Part shown: in pieces, positions 55,781 through 64,000 of the stretch | How the letters are laid out: each line of letters begins with the position of its first letter | Numbering within the stretch: the first letter of the stretch is position 1 | Assembly: GCA_030280995.1 (NCBI GenBank) | Contig: JASXTE010000002.1 | Location: 27,883,183 to 27,947,182 of the forward strand | DNA from: Hemileia vastatrix | Lineage: Eukaryota; Basidiomycota; Pucciniomycetes; Pucciniales; Zaghouaniaceae | DNA length: 64,000 bases | Reading direction: 5' to 3' | The notes under the pieces: generated by a model | Database searches by the model: none | What the model was told of the DNA's origin: nothing | What the model saw: the letters and a program-made list of their open reading frames with translations, nothing else | Made by a program: the position numbers and the translations under genes

Positions 55781-55914
55781 TGTTAGGTTACACTCAACTG
55801 TGCCGCAGTAACCCTAAGTTGTATATATATATATGGTGTATGGAACATGATGAGAGATCTAATTATTGGTAATAAAGATAACATATACATAAAACATCAA
55901 CGGTAGCTACAATA
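55781..55914 (+). repeat. copia2 3' LTR (134 bp)
   Basis: Same as 49387-49520 except CATAAAACATC for CATAAGACATC. It abuts GATAT (55915-55919) and then E5 integrase sequence. Confidence 0.9.
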
Positions 55915-58900
55915 GATATAAGGACTTCATCTCCCTTTTTGAATTCAAATTATTTATGAGATTTATCCCACCTTTTCTTTTCATATTCAAATGCTTTTTG
56001 GATGCATTCTTCTGCATGCTTTCTACACATTTGTTGCATATGAATAAAGGATTTAGTACCAGGGTGTATATCTAACCTTGGTAATTTATTTAAATGATTT
56101 ACTGGGGTATTTGGTACGTATCCCAGCCAGAGTTCAAATGGTTTCTTCTCTGTTACAGACTGAGTTGTGCTGTTATAAGCAAATTCAAGGCCAGGAATTA
56201 ATGTTACCCAGTCATGTGTGAATTTCTCATTGTCTTTGTATTCTAATCCAAAGGCACAATATCTTCTGATCATGTCTTCTAGAGTTTGTATCATTCTCTC
56301 AGCCAGCCCATCAGTTTGTGGATGGTGTGCTGTAGACAATTTCAATTGACAACCTGTTACTTCCATCAAATATGTCCAGAACTCTGAAGTGAATTTAGGG
56401 TCTCTGTCAGAGATATGGCTTTAGGGAACCCAGCAGTATTCATCATCTGAGTCCACCATAGTAATGCCAAGTCTTTAGCAGATACCTCTTTATGGGTAGG
56501 GATAAATTTACACATTTTTGTTAATCTATCTACTATTACCCAGCAAGAATTGAAACTTTCTTTTCCTGCTAATGGCAAGCCAGTTACAAAATCCATGTTT
56601 ATTATTTCCCATGGAGCTCTTGGCTGCTCTATTTGTTGTAAAAACCCAGCTCTCTTCCCAGTTAATCTTTTAGATTTCTGACAAGATTCACATGTTTCAA
56701 TGTATTTTTGTACATCTTCTTTCATGTTTATCCACCAGGCTTTGTTTTTAACTCTAGTTAATGTTTTGTTAAAGTCAAAATGACCAGCTAAGATGTCATC
56801 ATGACAAGTACTTAACATTAACTCTTTCATAGACGGTGGGATCACTATTACATTACTTAACTTTTTCCTGTAATATATATATCCATCTTCAATTGACAGT
56901 TTACCTTTTTCCAATGCATTTCTATACTTTGGAGGCAAGGTTTTAATTAATGCACTCATGGAGGCATTAGTTGGATCATTTAGAATGGTAGATAGTTTAG
57001 TCAAATCTTTATCAGATGAATAATTTTCCAATATATTTTGCATAAATTCTTCCTCTAAATCCACTATATAAATCCCAAATATATGTATAACCTCATTTTC
57101 AGGTACATAAGCTGGGTTGTCAGCATCATTTGGCAAAGGACTTCTGGATAATAAATCCACATTAGAATGCAATGTTCCTGCTCTGTGAGTGATTGTCATT
57201 CTTCCTCTGTACTCTTTTACAGCTAGTTGCCATCTAAACATGTGGCTATTAGGGGTTTTCATGTTTAGTAATGATTTTACTGCATTGCAATCTGTTATAA
57301 GTTCAAACTTCTGGTCTTCCAGATAGTAATGAAGTTTCTCCAAAGCCCACACCAGGGCTAAACATTCTAGCTGTGTAGCACCATACCTTAATTCTGTTTT
57401 TCTTAAGGTTCTGGATATATAACAGATGACTACTTCAGATAATTTTCCATTTATTATCTGTTTCTGCTGTAAAGCAGCACCTAACCCTATGAAGCTTGCA
57501 TCAGTGTACAAGATAAAATGTAGGGTGGAATCTGGCAGTCCAAATATTGGAGCTGACATTAAACATTCCTTTAATTTATTAAAGGCATGTTGTCTTTTAT
57601 TATTCCAAATGAAAGCTTCATTTTTCCTGATTAATGTTGTTAAAGGAGCTGCAATGGATTGGTAATTTTTAATGTACTGTCTGTAATATCCACACATACC
57701 CAAAAAACTTTGAACCTCTTTTACATTTTTAGGTATACCAATGTTTTTTATTGCTGCCACCTTATTCTGGTCAACACAAATTTGTAATCCAGATACCACA
57801 TGTCCAAGTACTTTCAAGGATTGAAATCCAAACTTACATTTCTTTAATGCAATTGTCATTTTTATTTCATCCATCTTTTGAAAGACTCTTTCCAGGTGAT
57901 TTAAATGTTCATCATATGTTTTTGAAAACGCTATGATGTCATCAATATAGACCAAAAGCCATCCTTCAACCATTTCCTGATGGAAAACACTATCCATTAA
58001 TTTTTGGAAGACTGAAGGCGCATTTGTTGTGCCAAATGGCATTCTCACATACTTAAATATACCCATATGTGTGGTTATTAATAAGTAATTTTGAGAATTC
58101 TTTTCCACAGGAATCTGGTGGTAACCCTTGTTTCCATCCAGACAGGAAATGTATTCTGCTCCTTGTAAGGTAGCATGGATAGAAGCTATCCTTGGTAGAG
58201 GGTAAATATCATCTACAGTGTATGTATTCAGAGCTCTATAATCACCGCATAATCTTGCCTTATCTTTTTCATAATAGATTAATACTGGTGATGTACACAA
58301 TAATTAGGTGTTGTGTCTACTTTTTCAACAATACCCATTTCTAACAACATTTTTATGTTGTCTTCAATATCTTTCCTTTTTGCAGGAGAAGCTGGGTAAG
58401 GTTTCTTTTTCAAGCTGCCAAGAATATTATCCAAATCACAACTTAAAGAGATTTTCATCTCATGGTCTTTGACCAATCCTAGTTCATTTGAACCATGAGC
58501 AAATGCCATAGGATATGATTTAATCAATCTCAAAATATTTTCATCTTCAATTTTTGAGAGTTGAGGACTGAAAGAGGTCTTTTGGTTTTCATTATCCAAT
58601 TCAACCATTTCAGTGGTGGTTCTTCCACCTTGCAGTTGTTCTTCTCTAGGAGAAATGGCATACACTGAGTTTTCAGAACATATTTTAAATTTTCTCTTAC
58701 CATTCACGCCTATAGTGAAGCAACTGTTTTCAAAATCTAGTTTAATGCCAAATTTTGTCAATAAATCATTGCCAATAATAAACCAATCACTACAATTTTT
58801 ATTATCCATAACTACAAATTCACACACTACTCTAACATATCCATTATTATATTTAAAGAATACAGCAGTTTTGTATTTGCCAATTGGATTTAATACTGAA

Positions 58901-60772
58901 CCAAAACCTCTCCAGTTCTTTTTTTGAACAGGTTCTAGTTTTTCCTGGTACTTACTATCAAGTTTCATTAATGTATTAATAGAAACTACACTACCTGCAG
59001 CCCCAGTGTCAAGAATGGCATTCATTTCTTTTCCACATATAATAACAGGTGCTCTGATAGGTGTTATTTTGTAAGTATCATGAGTTACATCTTTAATTAT
59101 TTCAGCTTTCTCAATGGAAGTTAAAGATGTGTCTGTATGAGGTATAGCATCATTCAGGAACATTATATCCTGTTCTAATACAAATATCTCATTTTCATCA
59201 TCACTGTAAGATATGTTACTTTTGCAATCCTCACTGGATTCCACATTCTCATCTTCATGATTACTTGGTTCAGAATTCTGTGAGGTTTCAATAACATTTA
59301 TTCTTTTCTTACACGTGTGACCCTTAAACCAAGGCTCATTACATTTATAACAAGTGTTATTCTCTTGTCTTTTAGGGACAAGGGGAGCTGAAGGTTTTTT
59401 CTTCTCCACTGGCAATTTACTTGTAGTAGGTTTTACCACATCAACACTTTGTCTGTAATTGTTATACTTGGTTTCATACTTGTGGTTTAATAATATCTCA
59501 TTGCATATATTAATGAATCCAGAGGTATCTCTGATGGTTTCAGTTCTAGCTACAATAATGTCTCTAACTGATATAGGCAACTTGTATATTATCTTTTCTT
59601 TCCACTCTTCATAATCAATTTTTGGATCCATGGCTTTCATGATTTTTATTAAAGTCATTAAAAATACCATGGGTTTATCTCCAGCATTTGGATTATATCT
59701 GGCTTTTTCATACAATCTTTGTTGAGTGATTCTAAATTTTGGGCCACCAAATTGCCTTTCAATTAGTGCCTTCCATTCATTCCAGGAGTAATCAATTACC
59801 TCACTCAATACAGATTCAAACCATAATAAGGCCACATCTGTAAATAAAGATATTAACTTTGAAGTAATTTCTTCATCAGGTAATTTGTATGAAAATTTTA
59901 AGTTATCAATTCTTTGTATGAATTGCTGCCAATCAGATTTTGAATCCCCATCAAAAGAAGGGTACTGATCTAACTTAGGCCAGTTCTTTTGGTTAGTTCT
60001 TGCTTCCCTAACCTAAGGAATATTCAGTAATTCACTTACTTTGGAAAGACGATCATTTATTTCATCTTTTACTTATTTACTGTTCTCAGAGCCCATGACA
60101 CTATGTTCATGTTCCATCATTGGTGTTTCATTTGCGTGTTTCATGAAAACAGGTACTCTTGCCACATAAGAAGTGTTATCTCTTATTTTTTCACTATTTT
60201 TCAATATTTTTGCTACTTCTATTTCTACTCTTTGTAACCTATCCTTTATTACAGGTACATGAGTCAGAGTATCATTTATATTTGAAAAAGATAATTTAAC
60301 ACGTCCCTCAATGGTAGCCATAACATTCTGAGTATGTTCTAATTTATTTTTTAAATTTCAATCTCAGAATTCAATCTTTTATTCTCATTGACTAATTCAT
60401 CATTTGAATTTTCAATAATTTTTAATCTATTGGGTGTGGTACTCAATGATTGTGTTAGCTGTAATAATACATTTTCTGTATTATTGTTTGACTCCTTTGA
60501 GAACTCTTCCAATTTTTCAATTCTCAATAATAATTTACTTATTATTTTTGATTCCATTGGATTCTCTTTCAAAAAATATTCTATTTTTTGTGTGTCCAAC
60601 TCAGAAGACTCATCATTTGATTTCATTTTTATATTAATATCATTATCCTAGCGATCAATAAAACTATTTACATTGTCCTCATTTAAAGACAAGTTCAACA
60701 TATTTTTTTCAAATTAATAATCCTTTAAATCTTTATCAATTATATCCAATATTTCCTTATCAATCTCATTAC

Positions 60773-60830
60773 CTATAAGTAATTTATTGTCAGGTTGATA
60801 CAATTGACTATGAGGAGTTGGATGAATTAC
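60773..60830 (-). other. E5 58-nt intron-like segment at the ORF2 stop
   Basis: Minus strand: CCTTG then donor GTAATT, branch-like ACCTGAC, acceptor ACTTATAG followed by GTAATG. Gag reads through without a stop. Same length and layout as E1-E3 despite strong divergence of the bases between the signals. Confidence 0.45.
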
Positions 60831-61276
60831 CAAGGTCTTATCCCACTTCCCCTGCCTCTCCTTGCCTTTCCCCTGTAAGGGTGACTGCTGGAGCCCTTCT
60901 GTTGAGTATTGTTGTAATTTTGGGCGTACCAATCCCATTTCCATTTGCTTACTGTGATTTTTTGATCCTCCTCTTGGGCTGGAGGTGTTGCTATGGAATT
61001 GGTGGGTGCCACTGATGGTGGTTGAGCCTTTATGTCCACTAGAGCTTGGTTGACTTTGATGAAACCTTGAGCTACTCTTTTCTCCAGATTGTTGATCTGG
61101 TCCACTATATTGTTGACTCTTATTGTCAAGGTGTTCAGTAGGCTGGATAGGGAGTGAATTTGTTCTTGTAATGTATTTTTTGCTTTCTTTATTGAAACTT
61201 GCTTTAAAAGCCTTTCCCTTTCCCCCAGAGACATTGGCGGAGTGTTGTTTTTTATGGGAGAGTCCTGGCCCTCCAT
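60827..61276 (-). CDS. E5 overprinted ORF2 (+1 frame inside gag), 149 residues
   Basis: ATG at 61276, protein opens MEGQDSPIKNN as in E4 (MEGQ). Helical stretch LQEQIHSLSSLLNTLTIRV and VNNIVDQINNLEKRVAQGF, then VSKWKWDWYAQNYNN, HPYRGKARRGRG, ending IRPW-stop. It is +1 relative to Gag, like the other four. It is intact although E5 Gag-Pol has many lesions. Confidence 0.6.
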   Translation of the reverse strand: MEGQDSPIKNNTPPMSLGERERLLKQVSIKKAKNTLQEQIHSLSSLLNTLTIRVNNIVDQINNLEKRVAQGFIKVNQALVDIKAQPPSVAPTNSIATPPAQEEDQKITVSKWKWDWYAQNYNNTQQKGSSSHPYRGKARRGRGSGIRPW

Positions 61277-61364
61277 TTGAATGTCCTGTAACAGGTCTTT
61301 CAGCTCTAGGTCTTAAGTTATAAGGTTTTGCCTTATTACTTACAATGTCATTGTTGTCACACAT

Positions 61365-62034
61365 TTTTATGTGGAATTTCTTCTAAAGAATTGAAAGTTT
61401 AGATATGAAAACTTCAAAAGGAGTTTTATCAGTATTTATCAATACCTGAAGACAATTATATTGCTTACTTATAGGTATGAAGTGAATTTCTAAGTGCCAA
61501 AAGTCAAATATGTTTTATGTGGTCACTTGATTTAACTGGTCTACAGTATGTAGCCATGATTTTATATTTAAAAAAGAAAATTTGTCAGTAAGATTCTTTC
61601 TAAATATTAAATGAATTTTACAACCCAATAAAAGGGGATTAAGAGTCCTGTTAAAAGAAAACAATTAATCAGTTTAATTGTTTATTATCTGCAAAGATCA
61701 CAAATTTAATTGGTCTATTGACAGACTCCCACTAAGAACAATTTTATGTTAAATTAGTGGTAAAAAATTTTATCTGCAAAAATCACAAATTTAATTGGTC
61801 TATTGACAGACCCACTAATAACAATTATATGTTAAATTAGTGGTAAAATTGTCGATTCAATATCACAATTTTATTATATAACAGGGCTTCTTTTTCTGAA
61901 ATCACTATATAAGTGACCCAACCTGTTGTAATTATCCAAATATTTCTATAGGGATTTTATTTACTTGTAGCCTCTCTTTGAATTTTTACTTACTGGAAGA
62001 TAACCAACAGAATTCTTGAGGAAAGGCCCCCAAT
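61365..62034 (-). other. E5 leader with primer-binding site and 85-bp tandem duplication
   Basis: Primer-binding site 62020-62032 (element sense TGGGGGCCTTTCC), two bases inside the LTR. A tandem pair, 61686-61770 and 61771-61848, shares ATCACAAATTTAATTGGTC and TATGTTAAATTAGTGGTAAA. The rest is AT-rich and non-coding. Confidence 0.7.
61686..61848. repeat. 85-bp tandem duplication in the E5 leader
   Basis: Two adjacent copies, the second a few bases shorter, with under ten differences. No coding content. Confidence 0.75.
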
Positions 62035-63532
62035 TGTCAGGCTGAGGTCAAGTACAAAGACGTGAACTAGCTTGAATGGTCAGTTGTCTAGAAGATTTTT
62101 ATGGTCCTATATGAATACTGTAGTACAAATCCAATAAGTAGTAAAATATAATCAAAATTAAAGGTCTCAGTAATATATTTCTCACTATTTTTATATATGG
62201 CTTACAATCTTTGTAGTTGGTAGCAAAATCGATTTTATAATTCAGATACTATTAAAAAGTCTTATTAAAGTACTAATTGATATGTATTGTAATTTATTTG
62301 GTTATATTGGTTAATTGTAAATGATAAAGAATGAAGAAATACAACCAAAAACCCTCCTCCTTTTATACACAATGAGTTCCCCAATGATTCCCTTGATGTA
62401 CCACCCAATACACAGTTAATGAGGCCTCTAAACAACTAATAGACATGCCCATCAACATTCCCAGTACTCCCTGACATAATTAGAAGAGTAATAACCGCCA
62501 AAATCCTGTATTAATAAGGAAAATCCAACAAAATTAAGAAATAAGATAAAAAGAGAATATATTCGTAGTAAACAATAATATAAAAGCCTAAAGTTGAATT
62601 TTTAAGGTTAATAATAGCTTAATAATAAGGGAGATTCACTGTAGAAATAATGGGGCTAATCCTGACATTATACTACGTGAAATTCCCATTCAAAAATACC
62701 CAATATTGACTGAGAAACCACCCAAAAACCCAAAAAAGAGTGTGAGATGTGGGGTAGCTACATGAAGTCCTTGGCAGGCACTTGCACGGGTAAATCCTTG
62801 ACTAAATTTAGGCAAATTTAAGCATCGTGATGAAATTAGACGCCAAGAGTAAGGTTATTCATGAAATTAGTGCATATAAACAAGGTCAATGCATTATTAA
62901 TTAAGCTAGGACACTAAATAAGCGCCTGTCGCCTATTTTAGTGTGTTTCCCAACATTGGGCGTAGAATGTGGGGTAATTATAGTGTGAAAAAGCTAACTT
63001 TGCTAAAAATGAAGCTATTCACACATGAAAAAAGCAGGCAGTATGTGGCCAGTACACAGAAGCCATTTCTGGCATAAAAACACAAATTTGAAAAGTGTTA
63101 TTTTTATGCATTTAAATAGCCAAATAAATAGTCCTAAATGAGACAAATTGATCTGACAAAGCGCATTTTTGATATTCTCAAATTTATGGCGCACATAGTC
63201 AACTTTTAAGTGAAATAAAGCGCATTTCTTGTTTTTTGCATAAAACAGTGAAAATAACAGCTTTAAGTGTACTTAAAAATTATTTAGCCTTATACTTAAG
63301 GTTCTTAAGCTTACCCTAACATATTCCAACTTAATATTAAGTACCTAAGACTTATAAAAGGAGGATATATGCGTGTATATAAGGTGTTATAATGGCATAT
63401 TTTGTATATTATCATAAATTTACTTATGTATACTATTTGTTTACTCTTAATTATTATTCCCATGTATAGTTCATGTGTTTAACATTACTTATAAGTACTT
63501 TTTACTCAGTCCTGGGGATATACAGGCTGACA
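62035..63532 (-). repeat. E5 5' LTR (1498 bp)
   Basis: Plus-strand ends TGTCAGGCTGAGG and ATACAGGCTGACA, followed by TSD ACCCC (63533-63537). Minus-strand TATA box at 62361-62367 (TGTGTATAAAAGGAGGAGG). It matches 7124-8624. Confidence 0.9.
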
Positions 63533-63537
63533 ACCCC

Positions 63538-64000
63538 TCTTAGTCCTAGAAGTATTTTATTTTTGACATATTAATATATGTTCATAGTAAAATAGTTAAT
63601 TTTCAATATAAATATTGTTGACAATATTTTGTCCAATATTATAAAAATCATACAGTTATTTTGAAATAGAAATAAATTGTGTGTATATTGAAAATTTTAT
63701 TTGACATATTGATTTATTGTCAAAAAATAAAATTTAATTTTTAATATAAATATTTGTGACAATTTTTGTCCAATATTATAATAATCATACAATCATTTTT
63801 AAATATATATGAAAGTGTGTATATTAAAAATTTTATTTTGAAATATCATTTATTTCTGATTAAAAATTAATTTGATTTTGTCATTTATATTTGGTATTAT
63901 TGGTTAACAATTATAGCATTTTCTGCTTAGTCCCTATTTTTGCCATTAATTTGGTATAATTTATTTTGGCAGACCATAATAATACTTTTTGTATTTAGTC
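63538..64000 (+). other. E6 leader, right part, to window edge
   Basis: Continues the E6 leader interrupted at 7123: TCTTAGTCCTAGAAG matches the E2 leader (11230-11244). It is AT-rich with a degenerate repeat of TTGACA-TATT and GTCCAATATTATAA-AATCATAC (63625-63655 and 63767-63795). No coding frame; gag would lie to the right of the window. Confidence 0.6.

Larger units (their letters stand above)
49387..55914 (+). mobile_element. copia2: decayed Ty1/copia element with a nested gypsy solo LTR
   Basis: Identical-length LTRs 49387-49520 and 55781-55914 (134 bp, one visible mismatch), primer-binding site GGTTATGGGCC at 49521, gag-pol 50030-55612, purine tract GAGGGGGCGGG before the 3' LTR. It is followed by GATAT on the right, but preceded by TATAT on the left, so the flanks do not match exactly. 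The near-identical LTRs conflict with the many coding lesions, which suggests it moved by means of another element's proteins or that the LTRs were homogenised. Confidence 0.88.
55920..61364 (-). pseudogene. E5 Gag-Pol polyprotein (main part), broken
   Basis: ATG at 61364 (MCDNNDIVSNK). Order as in the other gypsies: Ser/Gln-rich N-end, coiled coil (~60620-60350), capsid-like region (from ~59980), CX2CX7HXC knuckle (CYKCNEPWFKGHTC), protease ILDTGAAGS (~59010), reverse transcriptase YIDD (~57940), RNase H, HHCC and DDE integrase. Lesions: stop at 60714, one-base loss near 60355, stops near 60073 and 60014, frameshifts near 58290 (before the RT core) and 56410 (integrase), stop at 55950. The remaining ~130 residues lie at 8806-9205 beyond the inserted block. 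Confidence 0.9.
7124..63532 (-). mobile_element. E5: Ty3/gypsy element, split by a 46.7-kb insertion
   Basis: Two 1.5-kb LTRs of the same family, 7124-8624 and 62035-63532, lie in the same orientation and are bounded by the same 5-bp TSD ACCCC (7119-7123 and 63533-63537). Minus-strand gag-pol runs from 61364 leftward to 55920, is cut at the TSD GATAT, and resumes at 9205 to stop at 8806. Joining the two halves at one GATAT gives an uninterrupted integrase match, which shows that 9211-55914 was inserted later. Several stops and frameshifts make it non-autonomous. Confidence 0.9.

Noticed and set aside
49382..55919. copia2 as a simple insertion into E5 with TSD GATAT
   Set aside because: The right flank is GATAT but the left flank is TATAT in unrelated sequence; the partner GATAT lies at 9206 next to the TRIM. 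A one-base change could explain TATAT, but not the E5 integrase continuing at 9205.

Overview
This 64-kb window is a deeply nested stack of transposable elements. I see no host gene that I would defend. The DNA is AT-rich and eukaryotic. It holds chromodomain Ty3/gypsy elements, Ty1/copia elements primed from an initiator-Met tRNA fragment, a CACTA-type MITE, PIF/Harbinger relics and fungal-style short introns. The Gag and zinc-finger style of the copia elements, the low GC and the TE density fit a large, TE-bloated fungal genome. A rust fungus (Pucciniales) is my best guess, but this is inference.

Layout by nesting, supported by target-site duplications (TSDs) that I could read. E6 (gypsy, + strand) is the outermost element. 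Its LTR and leader lie at about 4152-7123 and its interior resumes at 63538. E1 (gypsy, - strand, runs off the left edge) ends at 4151 and seems to sit in the E6 LTR. E5 (gypsy, - strand) occupies 7124-63532 in the E6 leader, with TSD ACCCC. A 46.7-kb block (9211-55914) sits in the E5 integrase gene with TSD GATAT on both sides.

Inside that block, left to right: a tRNA-bearing miniature LTR element (TRIM) cut off on its right; E4 (gypsy, 9490-26553) carrying the complete element E2 (9788-18915, TSD ATAAG) in its leader; PIF/Harbinger relics; and E3 (gypsy, 28934-45406, TSD GTTAT). E3 holds an apparently intact copia element in its 5' LTR (29629-36058, TSD ATATA), a 261-bp CACTA MITE in gag (TSD CTT) and a copia solo LTR in its 3' LTR (TSD ATATA). 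Then come a relic region with an array of long imperfect hairpins (47.8-49.1 kb) and a decayed copia element (49387-55914) split by a gypsy solo LTR (TSD AAGAA).

The gypsy elements form one chromovirus group. They share TGTCAG...CTGACA LTRs, a TATAAAA promoter, a primer-binding site near TGGGGRCCTTTCC two bases inside the LTR, and one fused Gag-Pol frame. All those with the Pol end in view finish in a chromodomain. An RGRPKK AT-hook precedes it in E2, E3 and E5 and is degraded in E4.

Two undescribed-looking properties recur in all five gypsy copies whose gag 5' end is visible. First, a second protein frame (+1) lies inside the 5' part of gag. It starts at a matching internal ATG, encodes a predicted coiled coil plus a WKWDW motif, and ends in HPY-basic-PW-stop. 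Second, a 52-58 nt intron-like segment lies exactly at that stop: donor GTAAGT or similar, a CTRAY branch site, and acceptor AG followed by GTAA. The Gag frame reads through it, while splicing re-creates the same PW-stop. This overprinted gene with a retained intron, and the tRNA-carrying TRIM, are the best candidates for new biology here.
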